64,000 nucleotides of DNA from Sphingomonas quercus (GCF_018863195.1 NZ_JAHKRT010000008.1:1-64000), one strand, 5' to 3'. Shown: positions 49,739 through 58,374, counted from the first letter of the stretch. The notes: a model not told the origin generated them from the letters alone. Numbers and translations are program-made.

Positions 49739-49975
49739 ATGAGCGCGGGCATGATGAAGCGCGCGCTCACCGTCACCCGCAATCGCCTGTCCGAGATGTG
49801 GCATCGCGTCATGGCGGTGACCGTGGACGAGGGGATCAGCTGGCAGCAGCGCCGGCCGCCGGTGTTGAAGGCGATCGTCGTCATCACCTTCGCGATGATC
49901 TGGATGGCGATCGGCTATGTCGTCTCCGGCGTGGTCGGCCGCATCCTCGCGCGGCGCGACCGCCGGCTCGGCTAG
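49739..49975 (+). CDS. Small single-pass membrane protein
   Basis: This is a 78-residue protein with a basic N-terminal half, one transmembrane helix (about 46-66, AIVVITFAMIWMAIGYVVSG) and a basic tail (RILARRDRRLG). I do not recognise it. Coding usage matches the neighbours. It follows gcvPB by 32 bp and is followed by a terminator-like hairpin, so it may be the last gene of that transcript. Confidence 0.6.
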   Translation: MSAGMMKRALTVTRNRLSEMWHRVMAVTVDEGISWQQRRPPVLKAIVVITFAMIWMAIGYVVSGVVGRILARRDRRLG

Positions 49976-49976
49976 C

Positions 49977-50001
49977 AGCCGGGCCGGGGCGGCGGCTTTT
50001 T
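49977..50001 (+). terminator. Possible intrinsic terminator after the small membrane protein
   Basis: AGCCG (49977-49981) pairs with CGGCT (49993-49997), and the T of the stem continues into a run of five T (49997-50001). The stem is short but the loop is GC-rich and may pair further. Confidence 0.5.
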
Positions 50002-50187
50002 GCAGCGCACAGCGCTTGCATCGATGACGGATGGCGATTCAGGGCGGGTGTGAAGGCCCACCCCGAACGCCGGAACGAGCGCCTTCCCGCGGCCCGCGGC
50101 GGCCCACGGGTGATGTAAGAAATCCACAGCTACGCATTTCATAGTGGCTTTTTAGGGGGGAGGAGCCAGTCCCCGCCCGGTTCGCTA

Positions 50188-50203
50188 TTGACATCGTTTG
50201 CAT
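50188..50203. promoter_or_regulatory. LacI-type operator-like site A
   Basis: TTGACATCGTTTGCAT is an imperfect palindrome around a central CG, as in LacI/GalR-family operators. It overlaps a TTGACA that may be a -35 box, with TAGATA 19 bp further on. Confidence 0.55.
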
Positions 50204-50330
50204 TTGGCGCGGTAGATATCTGCCTGAGTTTGAGAGGACGAGGCTAACGTCCCAAGACGCAGGAACGCTTGAGGCCATTCCGCATTGCGGGATTTTTACG
50301 GAGAGGGCCCTGACCGCCTCGAATTCCATA

Positions 50331-50346
50331 TTGACAACGTTTGCAT
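50331..50346. promoter_or_regulatory. LacI-type operator-like site B
   Basis: TTGACAACGTTTGCAT differs from site A by one base. The centres are 143 bp apart, which would allow looping by a tetrameric repressor (inference). Confidence 0.6.
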
Positions 50347-50561
50347 GCGCTGTGGTATTGGACTCGTGTAAGCAGTAATGTTCTTCCGGGCATGACTGCG
50401 AAGACGCTCATATAATCTACCGGGTTGGCATGACATGCCTGCTCCGGAGTATTCTGTGGGCGCGCCTGTATTCTTAGTCTTCACATTTATTGGATTTCGC
50501 CACCTGGCGGTGGTTCTGAGCCACCACAAGAGTGGTCCTTGAAAAGAAATAGGGGAGGGAT

Positions 50562-53456
50562 ATGCGTAGAACTACGACTTTCGTCGCCATGCTCCTTGGC
50601 GCCAGCTCAATCTCGATGGCCAGTGCGGCCTTTGCGCAGGAAGCGACGACGCCCGGCACGGCCGCTGGCGAGCCGCCCGCCGTGTCGAGCGCGATGCCCG
50701 GCGGTGCGCCATCTGACGAAGTGATCGTCACCGGCTCGCGCGTCGTCACCGGCAATACCTCGCCGACGCCGCTGACCACCGTTTCCACGGCCAACCTACT
50801 GCAGAACACGCCGACCACCGTCGCCGACGCGCTGTACAAGCTGCCGGTGTTCGCCGGCCTGCCGGCCCAGACCCGCAACCCGGGCAACTCGAGCGGCAAT
50901 TCCGGCGCCAACAACCTCAACCTGCGCTCGATCGGCGCGGCGCGTACGCTGGTGCTGTTCAACGGCCAGCGCGTGCCCGACAACAATGTCGACCAGCTGC
51001 CCCAGATGCTGATGCAGCGCGTCGACATCGTCACCGGCGGTGCGTCTGCCGTGTACGGTTCGGACGCCGTCGCCGGCGTCGTCAACTTCATCATCGACAA
51101 GCATTTCGATGGCCTGAAGGCCAATGGCTCGATCGGCGTGTCCACCTATGGTGACGATGTCACCTACCGCCTGGGCATCGCCGGCGGCACCACCATCGGC
51201 CGCCTGCACATCGAAGGCTCGGTCGAGCATTATGACGATCCGGGCATCTTCTCCAAGCTGTCCCGCCCGTGGGGCCGCGATGTCTGGTCGACGCAGGGTG
51301 CCGGCACGACCGCCAACCCCTATCGCGAGGTCAAGAACACTCGCATCAGCAACACCTCGTTCGGCGGCAAGATCGTGAGCGGTCCGCTCGCCAACCAGAA
51401 TTTTTCCACCAATGGCGTGCTGACCCCGTTCATCAACGGCACGGCGACCGGCGCGAGCACGATCCAGAGCGGCGGCGACGGTGCGTTCTTCAACACGGCC
51501 TCGCTGAAGACGAAGCTGAAGAACACCCAGTATTTCGGCCGCGCCGACTATGAGCTGACCGACGACATCAATGTCTGGGCGCAGGGCTCCTACGTCGATA
51601 CCAACAACAAGAACAACCACCAGACCAACGAATTCCGCAACTACACGGTGAGCGCGACCAACGCGTTCCTGCGTCCGGAATATCAGGCGGCGATGGCAGC
51701 GGCCGGCGTGAAGACCTTCACGATCGGCAAGATGATGGAGCAGGCTCCGCCGCTCCAGCCGGAAACCTTCCTGAAGACGTACATCATCAGCGGCGGTTTC
51801 GACGGCAAGGTCAGCATGTTCGGCAGCGACTGGTCCTGGGACGTCCAGGGCATGACCAGCCGCCAGAAGCAGCACACCTTCAACAACGCCAACATGGATG
51901 GCGCCAAGGCGGCGGCGGCCCTCGACGCGGTGGTCGATCCGGCGACGGGCAATATCGTTTGCCACGTCACGCTTACCAATCCGAGCGCCTATCCGGGCTG
52001 CGTGCCGATCAACATCTTCGGCCCGACTTCGGAGAGCCAGCAGGCGATCGACTATATCCTGCTGAAGACCGACTTCACCACGATCACCACGCTGAAGGAA
52101 GTCAACGCCAGCATCTCCGGCTCGCCGTTCAGCACCTGGGCCGGCCCGGTGAAGTTCGCGCTCAGCGGCGAAATGCGTGAAGCGACGGTCAAGACCAACT
52201 CCAACTTCCAGCCGACCGATCGCGTCGACTGCTCCACCCTGCCGCTGTCGCCGGCCGCCAACGCCAAGACGCCGATGAACTGCAGCATCGGCTCCGACGG
52301 CAAATCGACCCAGGCGCGCTGGGTGTCCAACGTCGTCGCCCGCCTGCCCAAGGCGAGCGTGTCGGTGAAGGAAGTCGCGGTCGAAACCGACATTCCGCTG
52401 CTGAAGGACGTGCCGTTCGTCCAGTCGTTCAACATCAACGCGGCGGCGCGCTACACCGATTACGAGACGTCCGGCACGGTGTGGACGTGGAAGATCGGTG
52501 CCGACTGGCACGTCAATGACGACCTGCGCCTGCGCGCCACCCGGTCGCGCGACATCCTCGCGCCGAGCGTGACGCAGCTGTTCGGCGCCGCCTCGGTCAA
52601 CCCGTCGGGCATCACCGATCTGCACACCGGCATCAACGCCGTTGCGCCGGTGCAGACCAACTCGAACCCGAACCTGGTGCCGGAAGTTGCCAACACGCTG
52701 ACCGGCGGTGTCGTCTATCGTCCGAGCTGGCTGCCCAGCTTCTCGATCTCGGTCGATTACTACCGGATCAAGATCGGCAACGCGATCGCCAACGTTTCGG
52801 GCAACGACTCGACGGTGATGCGGATCTGTGAGGACAGCAACGGCACGTCGCCGCTTTGCTCCCTCTATGTCCGTCCGCTGCCTTTCTCGGATCGCAGCCC
52901 GGCCAACTATCCGACGCTGATCCTCGCCAATCCGCTCAACATCGCCAAGTTCCTGAGCGAAGGCGTGGATACCGAGGTCAACTATGGCTTCGATGTCGGC
53001 TCCGGTCGGGTCAACCTCCGCGGCCTGATGACCTACACCGCCAAGCAGCGGTCGCAGACCCTGCCGGGCACGGTGGTCCTCGACGCGGCGGGCGCTGCCG
53101 GTCTGCCGAGCATCCGCGCGGTGCTGCAGGCGCAGTATGTGCAGGGGCCGTTCCGCTTCGACCTGCTGGAGCGTTGGCACAACAGCACGCGTCGCAGCTC
53201 CAACCCGAACGACGTCTGGGCGGAGGGCCGCGTCGCCTCGCGTGGCTACACCGACATGACGATCGCCTATGACATCAAGATGCTCGGTGGCACCAGCCAG
53301 CTTTATCTGAACATCCAGAACCTGTTCAACACCGCCCCGGCCGTCCACGGCGCCACTGGCGGTTCGAGCTCGGTGCCTGGCCTGTTCCTGGCCACCACCA
53401 ATGGCGACGATATCATCGGTCGCTACTTCACGATGGGCTTCCGCTATAAGTTCTGA
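50562..53456 (+). CDS. TonB-dependent outer-membrane receptor (sugar-locus copy 2)
   Basis: This is a 964-residue outer-membrane transporter. The signal peptide is TTFVAMLLGASSISMASAAF, the plug domain (about 55-190) has SDEVIVTGSRVVTGN and MQRVDIVTGGASAVYGSDAV, and the barrel ends with DIIGRYFTMGFRYKF. It is paralogous to the receptor at 35743, sharing plug and barrel motifs along its length. Context (galM, dgoK, dgoA, isomerases) suggests a galactose- or galactonate-containing ligand. A strong terminator follows. Confidence 0.92.
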   Translation: MRRTTTFVAMLLGASSISMASAAFAQEATTPGTAAGEPPAVSSAMPGGAPSDEVIVTGSRVVTGNTSPTPLTTVSTANLLQNTPTTVADALYKLPVFAGLPAQTRNPGNSSGNSGANNLNLRSIGAARTLVLFNGQRVPDNNVDQLPQMLMQRVDIVTGGASAVYGSDAVAGVVNFIIDKHFDGLKANGSIGVSTYGDDVTYRLGIAGGTTIGRLHIEGSVEHYDDPGIFSKLSRPWGRDVWSTQGAGTTANPYREVKNTRISNTSFGGKIVSGPLANQNFSTNGVLTPFINGTATGASTIQSGGDGAFFNTASLKTKLKNTQYFGRADYELTDDINVWAQGSYVDTNNKNNHQTNEFRNYTVSATNAFLRPEYQAAMAAAGVKTFTIGKMMEQAPPLQPETFLKTYIISGGFDGKVSMFGSDWSWDVQGMTSRQKQHTFNNANMDGAKAAAALDAVVDPATGNIVCHVTLTNPSAYPGCVPINIFGPTSESQQAIDYILLKTDFTTITTLKEVNASISGSPFSTWAGPVKFALSGEMREATVKTNSNFQPTDRVDCSTLPLSPAANAKTPMNCSIGSDGKSTQARWVSNVVARLPKASVSVKEVAVETDIPLLKDVPFVQSFNINAAARYTDYETSGTVWTWKIGADWHVNDDLRLRATRSRDILAPSVTQLFGAASVNPSGITDLHTGINAVAPVQTNSNPNLVPEVANTLTGGVVYRPSWLPSFSISVDYYRIKIGNAIANVSGNDSTVMRICEDSNGTSPLCSLYVRPLPFSDRSPANYPTLILANPLNIAKFLSEGVDTEVNYGFDVGSGRVNLRGLMTYTAKQRSQTLPGTVVLDAAGAAGLPSIRAVLQAQYVQGPFRFDLLERWHNSTRRSSNPNDVWAEGRVASRGYTDMTIAYDIKMLGGTSQLYLNIQNLFNTAPAVHGATGGSSSVPGLFLATTNGDDIIGRYFTMGFRYKF

Positions 53457-53490
53457 TCATCGATCGGACTTGACTGAATTGCGGTTGCCG

Positions 53491-53528
53491 GCTCCGGAGC
53501 GAACTCGTTCGCTCCGGAGCAATTTTTG
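53491..53528 (+). terminator. Strong intrinsic terminator after TonB receptor 2
   Basis: GCTCCGGAGCGAAC (53491-53504) and GTTCGCTCCGGAGC (53507-53520) form a perfect 14-bp inverted repeat, followed by AATTTTTG. It separates the receptor gene from the isomerase gene, whose start is 31 bp further on; read-through or a separate promoter is needed for the latter. Confidence 0.85.
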
Positions 53529-53558
53529 TTAATGGCGATGTGATCGAGGGAGATGGCG

Positions 53559-54476
53559 ATGGACAGGCGTAGTTTTCTGGCGGCGAGCGGCGCGGTGGCG
53601 CTTGCCTCGCTCAAGGCCGTGCCGGCAATGGCGCAGGCCACCATCCCGGCCCGCAAGCTGGCCCGTTTGTCCGTGAGCAGCTCCACCTATCGCGCCAATT
53701 ACGAAGGCCGCTTCAACGTCCCCACCGCGACGCCGAAGCTGTCGCACCGCACCTTCCCGGCCTATGTGAAGGAGAAGTTCGGCATCACCAAGGTCGAGCT
53801 GTGGGACCAGCAATTTGGCCCCGCCGGCCATACCTTCGAGGAATGCCGCGCCATCCGTGCCGCGGCCGATGCGGCCGGCGTGCAGGTGGTCAGCGTCGAG
53901 GTCGAGGACATGGCCCGCATCGATGCCGCCGATCCCGATGACCGCGCGCAGGCGGTGGCCGAAGGCAAGGTCTGGCTGGACAAGGCCAGGGTGCTTGGGT
54001 GCAGCTCGATGCGCTTCAACGTCAATCGCGGCCGCGGCGAGGTCAATCAGGATGCCGCCGTCGAAGTGCTGCGCAAGATGGCCGATCATGGCCGCGAGCT
54101 CGGCATCATCGTGCTGCTCGAGAACCATGGCGGCGCCACCTCCACGATCCCCAACCTGATCGCGCTGGTGAAGGCGGTGAACCACCCCTTCCTCAAGGCC
54201 GAGCCGGACTGGGGCGCATGGTCCCCGCCGGGCGACCGCTATGCCGCGATGAAGTCGGCGATGGCGGTGACGCACATCGTCTCCGCCAAGGGGCTGGTGT
54301 TCGATCCGCAGACCTATGAGCATACGTCGTTCGACGTCGCCCGGCTGGTCAAGGATGCGGAATCGACCGGCTTCAAGGGCGTCTATTCGATCGAGCTCTA
54401 CAACAACCCGGCGCCCGCCGACACGGACCGCGCGGTGATGTCCTACGCCAGGACGATCACCGACAACATGGCCTGA
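53559..54476 (+). CDS. Tat-exported sugar phosphate isomerase/epimerase-family TIM-barrel protein
   Basis: This 305-residue protein has a Tat signal (DRRSFLAASGAVALAS) and a xylose-isomerase-like TIM barrel (AP endonuclease 2 superfamily). Candidate metal ligands are the Glu in IIVLLENHGG, the His in THIVSAKG and the Glu in YSIELYNN. An exported isomerase-fold protein is unusual because phosphorylated sugars are absent outside the cytoplasm, so it probably acts on free sugars or keto-sugars. GAGGGAG fits the ATG at 53559 better than one two codons upstream. Confidence 0.8.
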   Translation: MDRRSFLAASGAVALASLKAVPAMAQATIPARKLARLSVSSSTYRANYEGRFNVPTATPKLSHRTFPAYVKEKFGITKVELWDQQFGPAGHTFEECRAIRAAADAAGVQVVSVEVEDMARIDAADPDDRAQAVAEGKVWLDKARVLGCSSMRFNVNRGRGEVNQDAAVEVLRKMADHGRELGIIVLLENHGGATSTIPNLIALVKAVNHPFLKAEPDWGAWSPPGDRYAAMKSAMAVTHIVSAKGLVFDPQTYEHTSFDVARLVKDAESTGFKGVYSIELYNNPAPADTDRAVMSYARTITDNMA

Positions 54477-54496
54477 CGCCGGTCGCAAGGCGGAAG

Positions 54497-54528
54497 GGGC
54501 GGGCGATCAAGCGGTCGTCCGCCCTTTT
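54497..54528 (+). terminator. Intrinsic terminator after the TIM-barrel gene
   Basis: GGGCGGGCGA (54497-54506) pairs with TCGTCCGCCC (54515-54524), with one G-T pair, around an 8-base loop, followed by TTTTCGTTT. Confidence 0.75.
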
Positions 54529-54556
54529 CGTTTGAAGCTGACCAGTTGCGGGCGGC

Positions 54557-54615
54557 CTCGCTCACCCCGAACCCTTCGCCAATGCCTGGCATGGGGAGGG
54601 GAGAGGTGACGCGAG
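54557..54615. repeat. Intergenic inverted repeat between convergent genes
   Basis: CTCGCTCACC (54557-54566) pairs with GGTGACGCGAG (54605-54615) with one bulged base, enclosing C-rich and G-rich stretches that can extend the stem. It resembles sphingomonad intergenic hairpins and overlaps the downstream end of galM's transcript. Confidence 0.4.
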
Positions 54616-54624
54616 CGCGCCGGC

Positions 54625-55800
54625 CTATTTCGGAAGCAGGCCGAACTTGTAGATTGTCGTGGAGTGATAGGTCTGTTCCGGGCGCAGCACCGTCGAGGGG
54701 AAGGACGGCTGGTTGGGACTGTCGGGAAGATGCTGGGTCTCCAGCGCGATCGCCGGGCCCGGCGTGAACGGCTTGCCGACGTCGCTCAGCAGCCCCGGCC
54801 GGCTGCTCGCCGGGATATAGGCCTGGATTGACGTTTCGGTCGTACGCAGCTCCATCACGCGGCCGCTGGCGTCATCCTCCAGGCGCGCGGCGATGAGGTC
54901 CAGCTGGTTGGAGCCGGGCTTGAACACGAACGAGTGATCGAGATTGCGCATCTGCCCGGGCGCCGGCTGCGGCGCGTCCGGACGCGGCGTGGTGAAGATC
55001 GGGTCATTGGCCGCCTCGGGCAGCGCGCTGAGCGGCCGCGGGCTGCTCAGGTCGAGCCCGGTGCCTGCCACCGGTTGCAGCACGCCGCTCGGCATGCCTT
55101 GCGCGTCCTTCACCGCCACCCGGTCGGCATTCAGCATCAGCCGGTGGGCGTAGACCGGCACGTTGCTGTTGCCGCTCAGGTTGAAATAGACGTGGTTGGT
55201 GAGGTTGAGCAGCGTCGGCTTGTCCGTGGTTGCCGTGAAGTCGAGCCGCAGCGCGTTGTCGTTGGTGAAGCGATAGGTGGCGCGGATCTTCACCCGTCCC
55301 GGAAAGCCCTGATCGCCGTCCGGGCTGTCCAGCGTCAGCGTCACCGCCGCGCCGTCCTGCTTGCGGATCGGCTCGGCCGTCCAGACACGCGTCGAATAGG
55401 CCGGCGGACCGCCGTGGAGGGTGATGCCGGCCGCGCCCTGCTGCTGCAGGGGATAATAGATGCCGTCGAGCGTGAAGCCCTTGCGGATGCGGTTGGCGTA
55501 GCGGCCGATGATCGAATTGACATGACCCATCGCTTCCCAGCCCGCGATGTCGGCGTAGCTCATCACGACATTGCCGAGCTGGCCGTTGCGGTCGGGCACG
55601 CGGATCGCGGCGATGGCGCCGCCATAATCGAGGATGGTGGCGCTGGCGCCCTTGTCGTTGGTCAGCGTGAAGGCGCGGACGGCGTGGCCGTCCCTGGTCG
55701 TGCCATAGGGCGCCACCGTCACGCTCGCGGCGAGGGCCGAGGCGCCCCAGCCCGTCGCCGTGGCGAGGAGCAGCATGCGCGCGATCGGGCGACGCGACAT
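54625..55800 (-). CDS. galM: Secreted aldose 1-epimerase
   Basis: This 391-residue enzyme interconverts alpha and beta anomers of galactose and other aldoses. After a signal peptide (RMLLLATATGWGASALAASV) come family motifs: NRIRKGFTLDGIYYPLQ, HGGPPAYSTRVW (catalytic His), LTNHVYFNLSGN (second His) and LALETQHLPDSPNQPSF (catalytic Glu; read here as IALETQHLPDSPNQP). Export to the periplasm fits the other exported sugar enzymes nearby. It is the last gene of the dgoK-dgoA-galM unit. Confidence 0.9.
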   Translation of the reverse strand: MSRRPIARMLLLATATGWGASALAASVTVAPYGTTRDGHAVRAFTLTNDKGASATILDYGGAIAAIRVPDRNGQLGNVVMSYADIAGWEAMGHVNSIIGRYANRIRKGFTLDGIYYPLQQQGAAGITLHGGPPAYSTRVWTAEPIRKQDGAAVTLTLDSPDGDQGFPGRVKIRATYRFTNDNALRLDFTATTDKPTLLNLTNHVYFNLSGNSNVPVYAHRLMLNADRVAVKDAQGMPSGVLQPVAGTGLDLSSPRPLSALPEAANDPIFTTPRPDAPQPAPGQMRNLDHSFVFKPGSNQLDLIAARLEDDASGRVMELRTTETSIQAYIPASSRPGLLSDVGKPFTPGPAIALETQHLPDSPNQPSFPSTVLRPEQTYHSTTIYKFGLLPK

Positions 55801-55803
55801 CGT

Positions 55804-56433
55804 TTATCCCTCCCGAAGCGCGTGGACCGCCTGCACCGCCTCGACGGCGCGACGGCCGACATCGGCGGCGGTCATCCCCGGCTTGTACAGGTCTGAGCCC
55901 AGGCCGAAGCCGCGCGCGCCCGCGGCCCACCAGCTCGCCATGCTGGCCGGCCCGACGCCGCCGACCGGGATCAGCACGGCGTCCGCCGGCAGCACCGATT
56001 TCAGCGCCTTGAGGTGATCCGGCCCATAAGTGGCGGCCGGGAACAGCTTGAGGTGACGGGCGCCCGCCTCCAGGGCGACGAACGCCTCGCTCGCGGTGGC
56101 AAAGCCGGGCATCGGCGTCATGCCGCGCTCGACCCCGCGGCGGATCACCTCGGCGTTGGTATTCGGCGTCACCAGGATCTCGCCGCCGGCATCGGCGACG
56201 GCGTCGACATCGGCCGGGCGCAGCACCGTGCCGGCGCCCCACACCATGCGGCCGCGCACCGCCTCGAGCGCGGCGATGCTGCGCAGCGGATCGGGAGAGT
56301 TGAGCGGTACCTCGACGAGCCGGATGCCGGCCACGTACAGCGCCTCGGCGATGGCGACGACCTCATCGGGGCGGACCCCGCGCAGGATCGCCACCAGCGG
56401 CATTTCAGCGAAGGCGGATTCCACGGCGTTCAT
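55804..56433 (-). CDS. dgoA: 2-dehydro-3-deoxy-6-phosphogalactonate aldolase
   Basis: This 209-residue class I aldolase splits KDPGal into pyruvate and glyceraldehyde-3-phosphate. The Schiff-base lysine is Lys129 in RHLKLFPA, with Arg18 in AILRGV and Glu41 in LVEVPLNSPDP. NSPDP, where KDPG aldolases of the Entner-Doudoroff pathway usually have TLRT, supports the galactonate branch. It overlaps the dgoK stop by 1 bp (TGATG) and precedes galM by 3 bp. Confidence 0.9.
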   Translation of the reverse strand: MNAVESAFAEMPLVAILRGVRPDEVVAIAEALYVAGIRLVEVPLNSPDPLRSIAALEAVRGRMVWGAGTVLRPADVDAVADAGGEILVTPNTNAEVIRRGVERGMTPMPGFATASEAFVALEAGARHLKLFPAATYGPDHLKALKSVLPADAVLIPVGGVGPASMASWWAAGARGFGLGSDLYKPGMTAADVGRRAVEAVQAVHALREG

Positions 56434-57347
56434 CAGGCGAGACCTCCATTTGCCAGCGCGACGAGCCCGGCCAGAACCGCTTCGTCGCCGTCATGCGCCG
56501 TCGCCGTCCAGCCACGCCGCGTCATCGATCGAACATAGCGCTGCCCGAGCCGCGGGTCGCCGACGATCGCCACCGGGGTTTCCGGCGCGACGCCGAGCAG
56601 GGTCGGCGCGCTGGCGATCTCGGCGCCGATCAGCAGTCCGGAGAGATAGGAGCTGGCGCGATCGGCCGGCATCTGCCCGGCCGCCACCCGCGACCGCGCC
56701 GTGAACAGGCGGGAGGCGAGCGCGCCGCCGTCTCCGGCGGCTTCACAGCCCTCGTCGAAGGCGTCGTCATTGTCGGGGGTGTCGGTGCCGCGCAGCACGC
56801 TGTGCCTGCGCAGCACGTCGAACAATTCGCCGGTCATGTAGGTCACGAACTGCTCGACGCGGCCATCGACAAGCCGCACCCATTTTGCATGGGTGCCGGG
56901 CAGGCAGATGAGATGCTCGCCCTGCAGGCGTGCAGGGTCGCCTGCCGCCCATCCGAAGATATGGGTTTCCTCTCCGCGCATCACGTCGGGGCCGCCGTCC
57001 GGACGCTCGCAATGAAGCCCGGGGACGATGCGCACCGGCGCGCCGCCATCGCTGACGGTGCACAGGCTGTCATGCAACTGTGTCATGCCCGCCGGGCAAT
57101 CGAGATAGGGAACGGGCGTGCCCCAGCCGAGGTTCGATCCGATCATGCCGCAGGCCAGCGCCGGCAGCGCCTCCGCCCCCATCCGCGGGCGCACCTTCTC
57201 CTCGAACAGCCGCGCCGCCTCGCCGGCGGCCAGGCGCCCGATGCCCATGGGAAATTCTTCGCGTCCGCCGACGCGGCCGTCCTCGCCGACGACCCATGCG
57301 CGCAGGTTCGTCGTGCCCCAGTCGAGGACAAGGAAGGGGGAAGCCAT
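56433..57347 (-). CDS. dgoK: 2-dehydro-3-deoxygalactonokinase
   Basis: This 304-residue ASKHA-fold kinase phosphorylates 2-keto-3-deoxygalactonate. The phosphate-binding LDWGTTNLRAWVV opens the protein; CGMIGSNLGWGTPVPYLDCP, GEETHIFGW and CLPGTHAKWV are DgoK hallmarks. It is the first gene of the unit with dgoA and galM. An operator-like site lies 25 bp upstream of the ATG, overlapping a -10-like TATACA. Confidence 0.92.
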   Translation of the reverse strand: MASPFLVLDWGTTNLRAWVVGEDGRVGGREEFPMGIGRLAAGEAARLFEEKVRPRMGAEALPALACGMIGSNLGWGTPVPYLDCPAGMTQLHDSLCTVSDGGAPVRIVPGLHCERPDGGPDVMRGEETHIFGWAAGDPARLQGEHLICLPGTHAKWVRLVDGRVEQFVTYMTGELFDVLRRHSVLRGTDTPDNDDAFDEGCEAAGDGGALASRLFTARSRVAAGQMPADRASSYLSGLLIGAEIASAPTLLGVAPETPVAIVGDPRLGQRYVRSMTRRGWTATAHDGDEAVLAGLVALANGGLA

Positions 57348-57371
57348 CTAGTCTATCCGTTCAATTGGGTA

Positions 57372-57387
57372 TGAAATCGTTTGTATA
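57372..57387. promoter_or_regulatory. LacI-type operator-like site C
   Basis: ATGAAATCGTTTGTAT shares the central CGTTTG with sites A, B and D. On the minus strand it overlaps TATACA, a plausible -10 for dgoK, so binding would block that promoter. Confidence 0.5.
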
Positions 57388-57483
57388 GGGCAAAGCCTAA
57401 TAGTCACTTGTCGAAATGGCTAGAGGGATGCGGCATTTTTCCCTCGGGCGGGGGCGCGCCTTGACAATGCGGTGCCGGCCCTA

Positions 57484-57499
57484 CAACAATCGTTTGCAA
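57484..57499. promoter_or_regulatory. LacI-type operator-like site D
   Basis: CAACAATCGTTTGCAA shares CGTTTGCA with sites A and B. Its centre is 112 bp from that of site C. It would serve the RraA-MFS-isomerase transcript. Confidence 0.5.
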
Positions 57500-57692
57500 A
57501 TAATGCCGTCAAGGCTGAGTCGGTGCAGAAGCCGTGTGGGTGGGCCTGGGGGCCTGTCGCAACGGCGGGCGCGGATCGAAGGGAGGAGCGAATGGACGGG
57601 CATTTCCGGATGCACTCGCTCATGCCGGCGATTCCGCCTTGCGCCGCGGTGCCGCTTATTTTCTGCTAGGCTGTCATCATCTGGAGTTTCCC

Positions 57693-58364
57693 TTGCTCAA
57701 GACGTTTAACGAGTTCGAACGCCGCCCCGATCTGCTGGCCCGGTTTGATTCGCTCCTGCCGAGCTATTCGGTTTCCTGCATCTTCGCGGACGTGATGTAC
57801 CGTCAGAACGTCATGACCTCGGCGATCAAGCCGCCGTTCAAGGCGAAGGTCTGCGGTCAGGCGATCACCGTGCAGCTGTCCGGCGGCGACCTCGTCGATC
57901 CGCTGAAGGCCCTGGAGATGGGGCAGCCGGGCGACGTCATCGTCGTCGACGCCTGCGGCGAGGTCGAGACCTCGGTGTGCGGCGGCCTGATGGGCGGGCT
58001 CGCCAAGAATCGCGGCATCCGCGGCATGGTCATCGACGGCGCCGGGCGCGACATTGACGAGCTGGAGGACATCAACTTCCCGATCTGGACGCGCGCGATC
58101 ACCGCGCGCGGCACCCACACGATGTTCTCCGGCCGCAAGGAAGAGCTGTCGATCAACGTGCCGATCGCCTGCGGCGGCATCATCGTGCGCCCGGGCGACT
58201 TCATCGTCGCCGACACAATGGCCGTGGTCGTCGTGCCGCTGGAGCGCGCCGACGAGTTCCTGACCCTTGCCGCCGAGCAGGCCGAGCGCGAGCAGAAGAC
58301 CCGCGAGTGGGTTGCCAAGGGCAAGACCGTCGAGGACCTTCTCGCCGAGTTCGGCCGTATCTAA
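57693..58364 (+). CDS. RraA-family protein (HMG aldolase/oxaloacetate decarboxylase-like)
   Basis: This is a 223-residue protein of the RraA fold. Some members regulate RNase E; others cleave 4-hydroxy-4-methyl-2-oxoglutarate or decarboxylate oxaloacetate. GQPGDVIVVDACGEVETSVC then GGLMGGLAKNRGIRGMVIDG and AGRDIDEL contain the Gly, Arg and Asp of the metal and substrate site. The best start is TTG at 57693, preceded by CTGGAG. Its place at the head of a sugar transcript favours an aldolase or related role on a keto acid (inference). MFS follows after 10 bp. Confidence 0.8.
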   Translation: MLKTFNEFERRPDLLARFDSLLPSYSVSCIFADVMYRQNVMTSAIKPPFKAKVCGQAITVQLSGGDLVDPLKALEMGQPGDVIVVDACGEVETSVCGGLMGGLAKNRGIRGMVIDGAGRDIDELEDINFPIWTRAITARGTHTMFSGRKEELSINVPIACGGIIVRPGDFIVADTMAVVVVPLERADEFLTLAAEQAEREQKTREWVAKGKTVEDLLAEFGRI

Positions 58365-58374
58365 GGAAATCGGC

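Larger units (their letters stand above)
49976..50561. promoter_or_regulatory. 586-bp control region ahead of the second TonB receptor
   Basis: No gene is supported here. The stretch is AT-richer than its surroundings after 50130. It holds a terminator-like hairpin at its left end and two operator-like sites (50188 and 50331), each starting with a -35-like TTGACA. The second has weak -10 candidates (GTATTG or TATTGG) 18-19 bp on. The leader from there to the receptor start codon would be about 200 nt. AGGGGAGGG precedes the ATG at 50562. Confidence 0.6.
57348..57692. promoter_or_regulatory. Divergent control region between dgoK and the RraA-like gene
   Basis: These 345 bp hold no supported gene. 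Two operator-like sites (57372 and 57484) face the dgoK and RraA sides respectively. A frame open from 57534 toward the RraA-like gene is not supported as coding: its N-terminal residues do not resemble the family. The region is AT-richer near both operators. Confidence 0.55.

Noticed and set aside
50796-53348. An 850-codon open frame antisense to the TonB receptor
   Set aside because: Long antisense frames are common in GC-rich genes. The translation is Arg/Gly/Asp-rich without motifs, while the sense frame is a clear receptor.
57534-57692. An N-terminal extension of the RraA-like protein
   Set aside because: The extra residues do not resemble the family, and the frame crosses the control region close to operator site D; the TTG at 57693 has a GGAG upstream.
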